Under the pieces are notes generated by a model, which ran no database searches, was not told where the DNA came from, and saw only the letters and a program-made list of their open reading frames with translations. Made by a program: the position numbers and the translations under genes. From positions 1-36,981 of the forward strand of contig NZ_JRXE01000022.1 of assembly GCF_001267535.1 (NCBI RefSeq): a DNA stretch of 36,981 bases, in the 5' to 3' direction. Shown here one piece after another: positions 8,771 through 18,897 of the stretch; within the stretch, counting starts at the first letter, position 1, and each line of letters begins with the position of its first letter. The stretch comes from Winslowiella iniecta (GTDB taxonomy: Bacteria > Pseudomonadota > Gammaproteobacteria > Enterobacterales > Enterobacteriaceae).

Positions 8771-10318
8771 ATGGCAGAGTCTCAACCGCTACCCGATGCA
8801 CCTTGCGGAGCCGAATATCTGCGTGCGGTGTTGCGCGCGCCGGTCTACGAAGTGGCGCAGGTGACACCGCTGCAAAAAATGGAAAAAATTTCTTTGCGTC
8901 TGGGTAACACCATTCTGGTAAAACGCGAAGATCGTCAGCCGGTTCACAGCTTCAAGCTGCGCGGCGCTTACGCGATGATTGCCAGTCTGACGGAAGAGCA
9001 GAAAGCGCGTGGCGTGGTGACGGCTTCAGCGGGCAACCATGCCCAGGGCGTGGCGCTGTCGGCCACCAGGCTGGGGATTAAATCGCTGATCGTGATGCCG
9101 GTGACAACGGCGGATATCAAGGTCGATGCGGTGCGGGCGTTTGGCGGTGAGGCTTTCCTGTTTGGCGCGAACTTCGACGAAGCGAAAGCCAAAGCGATTG
9201 AACTGTCGGAAGCGCAGGGTTACACCTTTGTGCCTCCGTTCGATCACCCGGCGGTGATTGCTGGCCAGGGCACGCTGGCGATGGAACTGTTGCAGCAGGA
9301 TGCGCACCTTGATCGGGTTTTTGTCCCGGTAGGCGGCGGTGGCCTGGCAGCCGGCGTGGCGGTGCTGATTAAACAGCTGATGCCGCAAATCAAAGTGATT
9401 GCGGTGGAAGCCGAAGACTCAGCCTGCCTGAAGGCCGCACTGGAAGCCGGTGAGCCGGTCGACCTGCCGCGTGTCGGGTTGTTTGCTGAAGGCGTGGCGG
9501 TCAAACGCATCGGCAATGAAACCTTCCGCCTGTGCCAGGAGTACCTCGACGATATCATTACCGTCGACAGCGACGCGATTTGCGCGGCGATGAAAGACCT
9601 GTTCGAGGATGTGCGTGCGGTGGCGGAGCCTTCCGGGGCGCTGGCGCTGGCGGGGATGAAGAAGTATATCCAGCAGCACGACATCAAAGGTGAACGGCTG
9701 GCGCATGTACTGTCGGGTGCCAACGTCAACTTCCACGGGCTGCGCTACGTTTCAGAGCGCTGCGAGCTGGGAGAACAGCGAGAAGCGCTACTGGCGGTCA
9801 CCATCCCTGAGCAGCAAGGCAGCTTCCTGAAGTTTTGCCAGCTGTTAGGTGGCCGGGCGGTCACTGAGTTTAACTATCGCTATGCTGACGCCGATAACGC
9901 CTGCATTTTTGTTGGCGTGCGCTTAACCCGTGGCATTGAAGAGCGGGGTGAAATCATTGCTCAACTTAGCGAAGGCGGCTACAAGGTGGTGGATCTATCC
10001 GACGATGAAATGGCGAAGCTGCATGTGCGCTATATGGTCGGCGGACGCCCGTCAAAACCGCTGCGTGAAAGGCTGTTCAGCTTTGAATTCCCGGAGTCAC
10101 CGGGCGCATTGCTGCGTTTTCTGCAGACGCTTGGCACCCACTGGAATATTTCGCTGTTCCATTACCGTAGCCACGGCACTGATTATGGTCGGGTACTGGC
10201 CGGTTTTGAACTCGGTGAAAACGAACCGGAATTTGAACAGCATCTCACCGCCTTGGGCTATGACTGCCACGATGAGACGCGTAATCCGGCGTTCAGCTTT
10301 TTCCTCGCCGGGAAATAA
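8771..10318 (+). CDS. ilvA: Biosynthetic threonine deaminase
   Basis: A 515-residue PLP enzyme (E. coli 514) that converts threonine to 2-oxobutyrate, the committed step of isoleucine synthesis. The PLP lysine is K62 in HSFKLRGAYA, and VPVGGGGLAAG is the phosphate-binding glycine loop. Two ACT-like regulatory repeats occupy about residues 340-515, the usual site of isoleucine inhibition and valine activation. It is the last gene of the operon; its terminator lies inside the end of the convergent ilvY. Confidence 0.98.
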   Translation: MAESQPLPDAPCGAEYLRAVLRAPVYEVAQVTPLQKMEKISLRLGNTILVKREDRQPVHSFKLRGAYAMIASLTEEQKARGVVTASAGNHAQGVALSATRLGIKSLIVMPVTTADIKVDAVRAFGGEAFLFGANFDEAKAKAIELSEAQGYTFVPPFDHPAVIAGQGTLAMELLQQDAHLDRVFVPVGGGGLAAGVAVLIKQLMPQIKVIAVEAEDSACLKAALEAGEPVDLPRVGLFAEGVAVKRIGNETFRLCQEYLDDIITVDSDAICAAMKDLFEDVRAVAEPSGALALAGMKKYIQQHDIKGERLAHVLSGANVNFHGLRYVSERCELGEQREALLAVTIPEQQGSFLKFCQLLGGRAVTEFNYRYADADNACIFVGVRLTRGIEERGEIIAQLSEGGYKVVDLSDDEMAKLHVRYMVGGRPSKPLRERLFSFEFPESPGALLRFLQTLGTHWNISLFHYRSHGTDYGRVLAGFELGENEPEFEQHLTALGYDCHDETRNPAFSFFLAGK

Positions 10319-10327
10319 TCCGCTTAC

Positions 10328-11209
10328 CTACAGCAGATTCCAGAACGCATCGATAAGCGGCTCATTGAGCCGCTTTTTTTGTACGCAAACGCCCAGCTCG
10401 AACGGCGCAACCGACTCGACATTCTCCAGCACCAGCACCCGATTACGCACCGGCTCAGGGCTGTTCTCCAGCACCACATCCGGCAGCAGCGCAATACCGC
10501 AACCCAGCGCGACCATCGACACAATCGCCTCATGCCCCGATACCGTGGCGTAAATCAGCGGATTGGCGATGCGATGGCGGCGGAACCACAGGTCGATGCG
10601 CCGACGTGCCGGCCCCTGTTCAGGAAGGATAAACGGAATCTGCGACCAGTCCGGCTCCTCGTGAGTCGCCTGACTGCGCACCGGACACGACAGCGCCGGG
10701 GCAATCAACACCAGCGGAATATAGCCGAGCGGCGTGAAGTCGATACTCGCCGGTAAGGTTTCCGGTCGTCCGGCAATCGCCAGGTCAGCTTCGTTCGACT
10801 GGACTTTCTCCACCGCGTCGGCGGCATCGCCGGTCGTCAGCTTAATTTCAACCAGCGGATGTTCGGCGCGGAAGCGGTCGAGAATCGGTGGCAAATGGCT
10901 GTAGGCGGCAGTGACCGAGCAAAACAGCCGCATTTCGCCACTGAGTGAAGGGCCGTTCTGACCGATAGCATGGCGCAGCTGCTGATACTGCAACAAAGTA
11001 TGCTGCGCGAACTGGCGCAGACGCTCACCGGCATCGGTCAGCGTGACGGTGCGATTATCACGTAAAAACAGTGCCTGCCCAAGATCCTCTTCCAGACGCT
11101 GAATCTGGCGTGACAGAGTCGAAGGGCTGACATGCATGGCGCGCGCCGAGCGGCCAAAATGGCGGCTTTCCGCCAGATGCAGGAAGAGTTTCAGGTCACG
11201 TAAATCCAT
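10328..11209 (-). CDS. ilvY: LysR-type activator of ilvC
   Basis: A 293-residue LysR-family regulator (E. coli 297). The helix-turn-helix includes FGRSARAMHVSPSTLSRQIQ near residues 18-37. In E. coli, IlvY bound to acetolactate or acetohydroxybutyrate activates ilvC and represses its own gene from operators between the two. The same divergent arrangement is present here with a 166-bp spacer. Its 3' end contains the ilvA terminator. The C-terminus (EPLIDAFWNLL) looks complete. Confidence 0.96.
   Translation of the reverse strand: MDLRDLKLFLHLAESRHFGRSARAMHVSPSTLSRQIQRLEEDLGQALFLRDNRTVTLTDAGERLRQFAQHTLLQYQQLRHAIGQNGPSLSGEMRLFCSVTAAYSHLPPILDRFRAEHPLVEIKLTTGDAADAVEKVQSNEADLAIAGRPETLPASIDFTPLGYIPLVLIAPALSCPVRSQATHEEPDWSQIPFILPEQGPARRRIDLWFRRHRIANPLIYATVSGHEAIVSMVALGCGIALLPDVVLENSPEPVRNRVLVLENVESVAPFELGVCVQKKRLNEPLIDAFWNLL
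10355..10380 (+). terminator. Terminator of ilvGMEDA, inside ilvY
   Basis: AAGCGGCTC and GAGCCGCTT form a 9-bp stem with loop ATT, ending in a run of Ts to 10380. It lies 37 bp after the ilvA stop but within the last codons of ilvY on the opposite strand (ilvY ends at 10328). The same bases therefore encode protein on one strand and a terminator on the other. Confidence 0.9.
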
Positions 11210-11375
11210 GCGATGCGGGCCTCGTTTTTGCGTTGCAGTTCTTGCAATGTCACGTTGTTAATATATCAATTTAAGCAATGCATTTCCTGTCATATGATGG
11301 GGACAATTAACGGTGAGGCAAATAAGCGCCACACCATCAGAATAAATGATAAACACAACCTCATACGGAGTACCC
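11210..11375. promoter_or_regulatory. ilvY-ilvC divergent control region
   Basis: TATGAT at 11293-11298 is a good -10 box for ilvC, but the position 17 bp upstream holds only TTTAAG (11270-11275), a poor -35 consistent with activator dependence. Repeats of TTGCA/GCAATG type near 11233-11247 and 11274-11280 are candidate IlvY operator elements. ACGGAG at 11365-11370 is the ilvC ribosome-binding site. Exact operators cannot be assigned by eye. Confidence 0.6.
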
Positions 11376-12851
11376 ATGGCTAACTATTTCAATACTTTGA
11401 ACCTGCGCAACCAGTTAGCGCAATTAGGTAAATGTCGCTTTATGGCGCGTGATGAATTTGCTGATGAAGCAAGCTACCTGAAAGGTAAAAAAGTCGTCAT
11501 CGTTGGTTGTGGTGCTCAGGGCCTGAACCAGGGTCTGAACATGCGCGACTCTGGTCTGGATGTGGCTTACGCTCTGCGCGCTGAAGCGATTGCAGAAAAA
11601 CGTGCTTCATGGCGTAAAGCGACCGAAAACGGTTTTAAAGTTGGCACTTACGAAGATCTGATCCCGCAGGCCGATCTGGTGGTTAACCTGACGCCGGACA
11701 AGCAGCACTCGGCTGTCGTTCAGGCGGTTCAGCCACTGATGAAAGATGGCGCTGCGCTGGGCTACTCCCACGGTTTTAACATCGTTGAAGTGGGCGAGCA
11801 GGTTCGTAAAGACATCACCGTTGTGATGGTTGCGCCAAAATGTCCGGGTACCGAAGTGCGTGAAGAGTACAAACGTGGTTTCGGCGTACCGACGCTGATC
11901 GCGGTTCACCCGGAAAACGATCCGAAAGGCGAAGGTATGGCGATTGCTAAAGCCTGGGCGGCGGCAACAGGTGGCCATCGCGCCGGTGTTCTGGAGTCTT
12001 CTTTCGTTGCTGAAGTGAAATCTGACCTGATGGGCGAGCAGACTATTCTGTGTGGCATGTTACAGGCCGGTTCACTGCTGTGCTTCGACAAGTTGGTAGC
12101 GGAAGGGACTGACCCGGCTTATGCCGAAAAACTGATTCAGTTCGGCTGGGAAACGGTGACCGAAGCACTGAAGCAGGGCGGTATTACCCTGATGATGGAT
12201 CGCCTGTCTAACCCGGCTAAACTGCGTGCTTTCGCACTGTCTGAGCAGCTGAAAGAGATTATGGCTCCGCTGTTCCAGAAACATATGGATGACATTATTT
12301 CCGGCGAATTCTCATCCGGTATGATGGCTGACTGGGCGAACGACGATAAAAATCTGCTGGGCTGGCGTGAAGAGACCGGTAAAACGGCATTTGAAACCGC
12401 ACCACAGTTCGAAGGCAAGATTGCTGAGCAGGAATACTTCGATCACGGCGTGCTGATGATTGCGATGGTGAAAGCGGGCGTTGAGCTGGCGTTCGAAACC
12501 ATGGTTGATGCCGGCATCATTGAAGAGTCTGCCTACTACGAATCACTGCATGAACTGCCGCTGATCGCGAACACTATCGCACGTAAGCGTCTGTATGAAA
12601 TGAACGTGGTTATCTCTGATACTGCGGAATATGGTAACTATCTGTTCTCGTATGCGGCAGTGCCACTGCTGAAAGAGTTTATGACCACGCTGCAGGCGGG
12701 CGATCTGGGTAAATCCGTTGCCACTACTACCGTTGATAATGCGCAGCTGCGTGATGTTAACGAAGCGATTCGTAACCATCCAATCGAGTCTGTTGGCCGC
12801 AAACTGCGTGGCTACATGACCGATATGAAACGTATCGCGGTAGCAGGCTAA
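11376..12851 (+). CDS. ilvC: Ketol-acid reductoisomerase (class II)
   Basis: A 491-residue NADPH- and Mg-dependent enzyme that isomerises and reduces acetolactate or acetohydroxybutyrate to the dihydroxy acid used by IlvD. The Rossmann motif [13 protein letters not shown] starts at residue 41. The long form with duplicated C-terminal domain is the class II (plant-like) type, as in E. coli. The start at 11376 (MANYFNTL) matches the family and is well spaced from ACGGAG; an upstream in-frame ATG at 11346 is less likely. It is transcribed separately from ilvGMEDA under IlvY. Confidence 0.98.
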   Translation: MANYFNTLNLRNQLAQLGKCRFMARDEFADEASYLKGKKVVIVGCGAQGLNQGLNMRDSGLDVAYALRAEAIAEKRASWRKATENGFKVGTYEDLIPQADLVVNLTPDKQHSAVVQAVQPLMKDGAALGYSHGFNIVEVGEQVRKDITVVMVAPKCPGTEVREEYKRGFGVPTLIAVHPENDPKGEGMAIAKAWAAATGGHRAGVLESSFVAEVKSDLMGEQTILCGMLQAGSLLCFDKLVAEGTDPAYAEKLIQFGWETVTEALKQGGITLMMDRLSNPAKLRAFALSEQLKEIMAPLFQKHMDDIISGEFSSGMMADWANDDKNLLGWREETGKTAFETAPQFEGKIAEQEYFDHGVLMIAMVKAGVELAFETMVDAGIIEESAYYESLHELPLIANTIARKRLYEMNVVISDTAEYGNYLFSYAAVPLLKEFMTTLQAGDLGKSVATTTVDNAQLRDVNEAIRNHPIESVGRKLRGYMTDMKRIAVAG

Positions 12852-12880
12852 TTCAGGGCGGCGAAAACACCGCCCCTGCG

Positions 12881-12903
12881 AGGCGCCTTCGGGCGCCTTT
12901 TTT
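12881..12903 (+). terminator. ilvC terminator
   Basis: AGGCGCC and GGCGCCT pair around a stable TTCG loop, followed by six Ts. The T-run touches the ppiC stop codon on the other strand. A second hairpin, GGGCGG/CCGCCC at 12856-12875, lies between it and the ilvC stop. Confidence 0.92.
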
Positions 12904-13183
12904 AATTGCGGTACAACACTTTGATGATGTGGTAGCCAAACTGCGTGTGCAGTGGACCATAAGGTTCCAGCAGCGGGCAGGAGAACACCACTTTATCAAA
13001 AGCAGGAACCATTGCTCCTTGCTTAAACTCACCTAAATGACCGCCTTTTTTGCCTGACGGGCAGGTGGAGTGCTTCTTCGCCAGCTTCTCGAAGTCGCCG
13101 CCATTTTTCAGTTGCTCCAGAATATCCAGAGCCTGTTTCTCTTCCTTAACAAGGATATGCAATGCTGCCGCAGTTTTTGCCAT
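12902..13183 (-). CDS. ppiC: Parvulin peptidyl-prolyl cis-trans isomerase C
   Basis: A 93-residue single-domain parvulin, nearly identical to E. coli PpiC and of the same length. It isomerises Xaa-Pro bonds in cytoplasmic proteins. The rotamase core includes [24 protein letters not shown] and the final QFGYHIIKV. There is no signal peptide. It is convergent with ilvC and divergent from rep. Confidence 0.97.
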   Translation of the reverse strand: MAKTAAALHILVKEEKQALDILEQLKNGGDFEKLAKKHSTCPSGKKGGHLGEFKQGAMVPAFDKVVFSCPLLEPYGPLHTQFGYHIIKVLYRN

Positions 13184-13271
13184 TATCGTACCTTGAGTCT
13201 TGGGGTTTCCGCTCGCTATACTACCACGCTATTATTTCTTCCCTCCGCAATTTCATTGAGTGACTTCCCCT

Positions 13272-15293
13272 ATGCGTCTGAATCCTGGCCAACAACAAGC
13301 GGTAGAATTTGTCACCGGACCTTGTCTGGTGCTGGCGGGAGCGGGTTCTGGCAAGACGCGCGTGATAACCAATAAGATTGCCCATCTGATCCGCGAATGC
13401 GGTTACCAGGCGCGCCATATTGCGGCGGTGACTTTTACCAATAAAGCCTCGCGTGAAATGAAAGAGCGCGTGGCGCAAACCCTCGGTCGCAAAGAGGCGC
13501 GCGGGCTGATGATCTCCACTTTCCACACGCTGGGGCTGGAAATTATTAAACGCGAGTATGCGGCGCTGGGAATGAAATCCAACTTCTCGCTGTTTGACGA
13601 TCAGGATCAGCTGGCGCTGTTAAAAGATCTGACGGAAGAGTGGCTGGAAAATGATAAAAATCTGCTGCAACAGCTGATCTCGACCATCTCCAACTGGAAA
13701 AACGATCTGATCGATCCTCCTCGTGCGGCGGCGCAGGTCAGCGGTGAGCGCGATAAAATTTTTGCCCACTGCTATGCGCTGTACGATCGTCACTTAAAGT
13801 CCTGCAACGTGCTGGATTTTGACGATCTGATTCTGCTGCCGACCTTGCTACTGCAACGTAATGAAGAGGTGCGCGAGCGCTGGCAACAGCGTATTCGCTA
13901 TCTGCTGGTGGATGAATATCAGGATACCAACACCAGTCAGTATGAGCTGGTCAAACTGCTGGTCGGATCGCGTGCGCGTTTTACCGTAGTGGGTGATGAC
14001 GACCAGTCGATCTACTCGTGGCGCGGTGCGCGGCCACAAAACCTGGTGCTGCTAAAAGAGGATTTTCCTGCGTTGCAGGTGATTAAGCTGGAGCAGAACT
14101 ATCGTTCCTCCGAGCGCATCCTGAAAGCGGCGAATATCCTGATCGCCAATAATCCGCACGTATTTGAAAAACGGCTGTTTTCCGAGCTGGGCTATGGTGC
14201 GGAGCTGAAAGTGGTGACCGCCAACCATGAAGAGCATGAGGCCGAGCGGGTGACTGGCGAGCTGATCGCCCATCACTTTATCAATAAAACCCAGTACAAA
14301 GATTACGCCATTCTTTATCGCGGGAATCATCAGTCGCGGGTATTTGAAAAAATGCTGATGCAGAACCGTATTCCCTATCGCATTTCGGGTGGCACCTCAT
14401 TCTTCTCGCGTCCGGAAATTAAGGATCTGCTGGCCTATCTGCGCATTCTCACCAACGCTGATGACGACAGCGCTTTTCTGCGCATTGTGAATACGCCACG
14501 GCGTGAAATTGGTCCGGCGACTTTGCAAAAACTGGGTGAGTGGGCGATGCAGCGCAATAAAAGCCTGTTTACCGCCAGCTTTGATATGGGGCTCAGTCAG
14601 ACACTTACCGGTCGCGGTCTTGAATCATTGCAGCGTTTCACCAGCTGGTTGCAGGAAATTGCCCGACTGGCAGAGCGTGAGCCGATTGTGGCAGTGCGGG
14701 ATTTGATTCGCGGTATCGACTACGAAAGCTGGTTATTTGAAACCTCGGCCAGTCCAAAAGCCGCTGAAATGCGGATGAAAAACGTCAATACCCTGTTCCA
14801 GTGGATGTCAGAAATGCTGGAAGGCAGTGATATCGACGAGCCAATGAGTTTAACTCAGGTGGTGACGCGCTTTACGCTACGCGACATGATGGAGCGCGGG
14901 GAAAGTGACGAAGAGCTGGATCAGGTTCAGTTGATGACGCTGCACGCTTCCAAAGGCCTTGAGTTCCCATACGTTTATCTGGTCGGCATGGAAGAGGGGC
15001 TGCTGCCGCATCAGAGCAGTATCGATGAAAACAATGTCGAGGAAGAGCGCCGTCTGGCCTACGTGGGTATCACCCGCGCCCAGAAAGAGCTGACCTTTAC
15101 CCTGTGCCGTGAGCGCCGCCAGTATGGCGAAATGGTGCGGCCAGAACCGAGTCGTTTTCTGCTGGAATTGCCGCAGGACGATCTGAAATGGGAAAGCGAA
15201 CGTAAAGTGGTCAGCGCGCAGGAACGTATGCAAACCGGCCAGAGTCGGGTCGCCAATTTGCGTGCGATGTTAGATAAGGCGAAAGGCGGCTAG
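13272..15293 (+). CDS. rep: ATP-dependent DNA helicase Rep
   Basis: A 673-residue superfamily 1A 3'-5' helicase, same length as E. coli Rep, which removes proteins ahead of replication forks and helps restart them. Motif I is AGAGSGKT (22-29); VDEYQDTN (II), [13 protein letters not shown] (III), LEQNYRS (IV), [13 protein letters not shown] (V) and [11 protein letters not shown] (VI) follow. The C-terminal tail, which in E. coli contacts DnaB, is present but diverged. The start at 13272 (MRLNPGQ) fits the family; a GTG four codons upstream (13260) is possible. It converges with gppA, 2 nt between stop codons, with no terminator visible there. Confidence 0.97.
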   Translation: MRLNPGQQQAVEFVTGPCLVLAGAGSGKTRVITNKIAHLIRECGYQARHIAAVTFTNKASREMKERVAQTLGRKEARGLMISTFHTLGLEIIKREYAALGMKSNFSLFDDQDQLALLKDLTEEWLENDKNLLQQLISTISNWKNDLIDPPRAAAQVSGERDKIFAHCYALYDRHLKSCNVLDFDDLILLPTLLLQRNEEVRERWQQRIRYLLVDEYQDTNTSQYELVKLLVGSRARFTVVGDDDQSIYSWRGARPQNLVLLKEDFPALQVIKLEQNYRSSERILKAANILIANNPHVFEKRLFSELGYGAELKVVTANHEEHEAERVTGELIAHHFINKTQYKDYAILYRGNHQSRVFEKMLMQNRIPYRISGGTSFFSRPEIKDLLAYLRILTNADDDSAFLRIVNTPRREIGPATLQKLGEWAMQRNKSLFTASFDMGLSQTLTGRGLESLQRFTSWLQEIARLAEREPIVAVRDLIRGIDYESWLFETSASPKAAEMRMKNVNTLFQWMSEMLEGSDIDEPMSLTQVVTRFTLRDMMERGESDEELDQVQLMTLHASKGLEFPYVYLVGMEEGLLPHQSSIDENNVEEERRLAYVGITRAQKELTFTLCRERRQYGEMVRPEPSRFLLELPQDDLKWESERKVVSAQERMQTGQSRVANLRAMLDKAKGG

Positions 15294-15295
15294 TC

Positions 15296-16780
15296 TCAGG
15301 AAATCGTCAGCGGCCAGTGAACATAACTCTGCCAGTGACTTTCCTGTTCGAGCAATTCAGCGCGTAACGGATGCGCCTCCAGCCAGCCAGCCGGTAAGGT
15401 CAGATGCAAAGTATCATCATCAGCCTGCAATCGCACCGCCGGCAGGGTGTCGTCACGACGGCGGCTGGCGAAAATAATCGCTAAACGCAGCAGTCGGCAC
15501 AGGCGCTCTGCCATACGTGGCGGCACGGCATTTTGTTGGCTCAATAGTGCCAGATCGATGCTGTTTCCCTGATTTTGTAGCAACGTTGCCAGCAGTTTTT
15601 TCTGAGCGGGAGTGAAGCCAGGCAGGTCAAGATGACGAACTAAATAAGCGGCATGCTGGGGTGCTTGTTTAAAATCGACGCTGAGGCCAATTTCGTGGAT
15701 CAGAGTGGCGCTTTCCAGCAGTTCCCGACATCGTTCATCCAGCTTCCACTGCTGGCTCACCTGGCGGGAAAAACTTTCCGCCAGCTGGCGCACGCGTTCT
15801 GCCTGTTCGGCATCAATGGTAAAACGGCGCTGAATATTTTGCAGCGTACGGCTGCGAATATCGCGGTCAATGGGCAGATGCAGCATGCCATACACCAGGC
15901 CTTCGCGCAGTGCGCCGCCCGCCAGCAACATGCTTTCAATATTCAGCTCCTGAAAAATGGCGATCAAAATCGATAAGCCACTCGGAAATACCAGCGCACG
16001 TTCCAGCGTAAGTCCTTCAATTTCCAGCTCTTCCAGCTTGCCACACTGAATGGCGCGCTGTTTTAGCTGCTGAAGTTTACTCAGGGTGATGCGTTCATCC
16101 ATTCCCTGCGCCACCATTATTTCCTGCAACGCCTGAACGGTGCCGGAAGCCCCTACGCACACCTGCCAGCCGTGAGTTCGCAGGGTGTCGGCAATCGGCT
16201 GAATCATGGCGCGAGCCGCCTGTTCGGCCTGCTCAAAATTCGCCTTGCCCAGATGGCGATCGGCGAAGTAGCGCTCCAGCCAGGTGACACAACCCATTGG
16301 CAGACTGAACAACGAGGTAGCCTGTGAGCCATTGCCAGTGACCAGTTCAGTACTGCCACCGCCAATATCCACCACTAAACGACGATCGGAACCACCGGTC
16401 GTATGAGCAACACCCTGATAAATCAGGCGGGCCTCTTCTTCGCCGGTGATCACGTTAATCGGGCAACCCAGAATGTCCCCCGCGGTTTGCAAAAAAGCAT
16501 CCGCATTGGCTGCCAGTCGCAGCGTGGCGGTCGCCACTACGCGAATCTGCTCCGGGGGAATGTCCTGTAACTGCTCGGAAAACAGTTTCAGACACTGCCA
16601 GCCGCGCGCCATCGCTTCATCAGACAGATGATTTTCCGGGTCAAGACCCGCCGCGAGACGCACTTTACGCTTTATACGCGCAACGGTCTGGATATTACCC
16701 GCCACCTCGCGCACCACCAACATATGAAAACTGTTAGACCCGAGATCTATCGCAGCATAGAGTGATGAGGCGCTTAGCAT
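15296..16780 (-). CDS. gppA: Guanosine-5'-triphosphate,3'-diphosphate pyrophosphatase
   Basis: A 494-residue Ppx/GppA phosphatase, same length as E. coli, that converts pppGpp to ppGpp and can degrade polyphosphate. The ASKHA ATPase fold shows IDLGSNSFH (11-19), GEEEAR (113-118) and DIGGGSTEL (138-146); E. coli has GGAS at the third motif. A C-terminal HD-like domain follows. The start at 16780 is chosen because it gives family length; the frame remains open upstream only because it runs through the end of rhlB. The gene begins 7 nt after the rhlB stop, an rhlB-gppA operon. Confidence 0.95.
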   Translation of the reverse strand: MLSASSLYAAIDLGSNSFHMLVVREVAGNIQTVARIKRKVRLAAGLDPENHLSDEAMARGWQCLKLFSEQLQDIPPEQIRVVATATLRLAANADAFLQTAGDILGCPINVITGEEEARLIYQGVAHTTGGSDRRLVVDIGGGSTELVTGNGSQATSLFSLPMGCVTWLERYFADRHLGKANFEQAEQAARAMIQPIADTLRTHGWQVCVGASGTVQALQEIMVAQGMDERITLSKLQQLKQRAIQCGKLEELEIEGLTLERALVFPSGLSILIAIFQELNIESMLLAGGALREGLVYGMLHLPIDRDIRSRTLQNIQRRFTIDAEQAERVRQLAESFSRQVSQQWKLDERCRELLESATLIHEIGLSVDFKQAPQHAAYLVRHLDLPGFTPAQKKLLATLLQNQGNSIDLALLSQQNAVPPRMAERLCRLLRLAIIFASRRRDDTLPAVRLQADDDTLHLTLPAGWLEAHPLRAELLEQESHWQSYVHWPLTIS

Positions 16781-16787
16781 GGCTGGC

Positions 16788-18083
16788 TTAACTCGAACGT
16801 TTACGGTTATTGTTACGCGGCGCACTACCACGGCGGTTATTATTATTACCACCACGACGCGGGCCATTGCCTGAACGATTACGCGTTAAGCGCTTCGGCG
16901 GCGGTAGATCGGTCATCAGCGCATCGCTGTTGTATTTGCTGACCGGAATGTTGTGGCCGATATACTCTTCGATTGCCGGCAGGTTGAGTGCGTACTCTTC
17001 ACAGGCGAGGCTAATCGAGTGACCACTGGCGCCAGCACGACCGGTACGGCCGATACGGTGCACATAGTCTTCGCGATCGTCAGGTAAGTCGTAGTTGAAC
17101 ACGTGAGTCACGGCAGGAATATGTAAACCACGCGCAGCAACATCGGTCGCTACCAGGATATCCACGTCACCTTTAGTGAAATCCTCAAGGATACGCAGGC
17201 GTTTTTTCTGCGCCACATCACCGGTCAGCAAACCGACGCGATGTCCGTCGGCAGCCAGGTGGCCCCAGACGTCTTCACAGCGGTGCTTGGTGTTGGCAAA
17301 CACGATGGCACGATCTGGCCACTCTTCTTCCAGCAGCGTCTGTAACAAACGCATCTTTTCTTCGTTAGAAGGGTAGAACAGCTCTTCCTGAATGCGGTGG
17401 CCGGTTTTTTGCTCTGGCTCGACTTCAATATACTCGGCGTTATTCATATGTTCGAAAGCGAGCTCACGAACGCGCCAGGAGAGGGTGGCGGAGAACAGCA
17501 TATTAAGGCGCTGGTTGGTGGCCGGCATACGGCGGAATAACCAACGGATGTCTTTAATAAAGCCAAGATCGAACATGCGATCGGCTTCATCGAGTACCAC
17601 GACCTGAATGGCGCCGAGGTTGATATGGTTCTGTTTGGCATAATCGATCAGACGACCGGTGGTACCAATCAGCACGTCCACGCCGCTTTCCAGCACTTTA
17701 AGCTGTTTATCGTAACCATCACCGCCGTAAGCCAGACCTAATTTCAGGCCGGTAGACTTGGTCAGAGGTTCGGCGTCGGCATGGATTTGCACGGCCAGTT
17801 CACGCGTCGGAGCCATGATTAGCGCGCGCGGTTGATTCACCTGGCGACCTTCTGCAGCCGGGTGAGAAAGAAGATGATGGAACGTTGACGTCAGAAACGC
17901 CATCGTTTTGCCGGTACCGGTTTGCGCCTGACCTGCTACATCACGCCCTTCGAGCGTGAAAGGTAATGCGAGCGCCTGGATAGGCGTGCAGTTATGAAAC
18001 CCTTTACTTTCAAGAGCTTCAATGACCTGAGGGTGCAGGGCGAAGTCGGAAAACTTCTGTTCGGTTAAGTGTGTTTTGCTCAT
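16788..18083 (-). CDS. rhlB: DEAD-box RNA helicase RhlB
   Basis: A 431-residue DEAD-box helicase (E. coli 421), the RNA-unwinding component of the RNase E degradosome. The Q motif CTPIQA, motif I AQTGTGKT (53-60), DEAD (165-168), SAT (198-200) and [10 protein letters not shown] are all present. The last 40 or so residues are Arg/Asn/Gly-rich and low-complexity, a disordered RNA-binding tail. It is divergent from trxA over a 117-bp spacer, in which I could not assign promoters with confidence, and is followed by gppA. Confidence 0.97.
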   Translation of the reverse strand: MSKTHLTEQKFSDFALHPQVIEALESKGFHNCTPIQALALPFTLEGRDVAGQAQTGTGKTMAFLTSTFHHLLSHPAAEGRQVNQPRALIMAPTRELAVQIHADAEPLTKSTGLKLGLAYGGDGYDKQLKVLESGVDVLIGTTGRLIDYAKQNHINLGAIQVVVLDEADRMFDLGFIKDIRWLFRRMPATNQRLNMLFSATLSWRVRELAFEHMNNAEYIEVEPEQKTGHRIQEELFYPSNEEKMRLLQTLLEEEWPDRAIVFANTKHRCEDVWGHLAADGHRVGLLTGDVAQKKRLRILEDFTKGDVDILVATDVAARGLHIPAVTHVFNYDLPDDREDYVHRIGRTGRAGASGHSISLACEEYALNLPAIEEYIGHNIPVSKYNSDALMTDLPPPKRLTRNRSGNGPRRGGNNNNRRGSAPRNNNRKRSS

Positions 18084-18200
18084 AGTGTGGTAGAATATCA
18101 GCTTACTATTGCTTTACGAAAGCGTATCCGGTGAAATAAAGTCAACCTAAGTTGGCAGATTTTACGCCAACCAGCCAGGCATAATCTTGTGGAGTAAGAC

Positions 18201-18533
18201 ATGAGCAGCGATAAAATTGTTCACCTGACCGATGACAGCTTCGAAACCGACGTCCTGAAAGCCGAAGGTTTAACGCTGGTTGATTTCTGGGCAGAGTGGT
18301 GTGGCCCATGCAAAATGATTGCACCGATTCTGGATGAAGTCGCTGACGAGTACGAAGGTAAGCTGACCATCGCCAAGCTGAATATCGACGAAAACCCAGG
18401 CACTGCGCCTAAGTACGGTATTCGCGGTATCCCGACACTGTTGTTATTCAAAAACGGTGAAGTGGCAGCAACGAAAGTTGGCGCACTGTCTAAAGGCCAG
18501 CTGAAAGAGTTCCTGGACTCAAATCTGGGCTAA
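18201..18533 (+). CDS. trxA: Thioredoxin 1
   Basis: A 110-residue thioredoxin, one residue longer than E. coli TrxA because of an extra serine after Met. The redox motif WCGPC is at 33-37 and the cis-proline is in [10 protein letters not shown]. It reduces disulfides in ribonucleotide reductase and other cytoplasmic proteins. A CATAAT box at 18180-18185 may be its -10 element, but no good -35 is visible. GTGGAGT precedes the ATG. The trxA-rho order is the usual enterobacterial one. Confidence 0.98.
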   Translation: MSSDKIVHLTDDSFETDVLKAEGLTLVDFWAEWCGPCKMIAPILDEVADEYEGKLTIAKLNIDENPGTAPKYGIRGIPTLLLFKNGEVAATKVGALSKGQLKEFLDSNLG

Positions 18534-18897
18534 ACCCTGGTCGGCTCTGGCGGTCTTCTTAATTTTATGCAGACCGCTAGACGCCCGGCTTTAAGCGTGC
18601 TAAGTTACTTTTACTGCATTGCAAACTTACTTACCTGGTAGTTTGAATCTTAGATTTTCCCTTGTTGAGCACTGTATTTCGCACTGAAATAACCAGGCAT
18701 TCAGCAATCTGACGGTTAGCATCAATAATTTCCGGCATCGCGTTCCAACCGTCTCCTCGTTTTCAGATCAGCATTTTCCTGCAAATGATCGCCGAGCGGA
18801 CAACGGAAACAGTGCCATAAAACAGGCATGGACGATATTGCCATACCTTTCACGACAATCATTTCGAGATTTACCCCGAGTTTAAGAACCCACCATT
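18534..18897 (+). promoter_or_regulatory. trxA-rho intergenic region and rho leader
   Basis: A 364-bp stretch without a confident gene. A hairpin of TCTGGCGGTCT and AGACCGCTAGA (18546-18581; 11 bp with one G-T pair, 14-nt loop, no T-run) follows trxA. The later part (about 18735-18790) is rich in C and poor in G, the composition expected where Rho represses its own gene by early termination. I find no match to the E. coli rhoL leader peptide. A 35-codon frame at 18828-18935 runs through the rho start in another frame, but nothing shows that it is translated. Confidence 0.55.

Noticed and set aside
11346..11375. Ten-residue N-terminal extension of IlvC
   Set aside because: The family starts at MANYFNTL and ACGGAG is correctly spaced for the ATG at 11376.
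16781..16867. A 29-residue N-terminal extension of GppA
   Set aside because: It reads through the Arg/Asn-rich 3' end of rhlB in another frame; starting at 16780 gives exactly the E. coli length.
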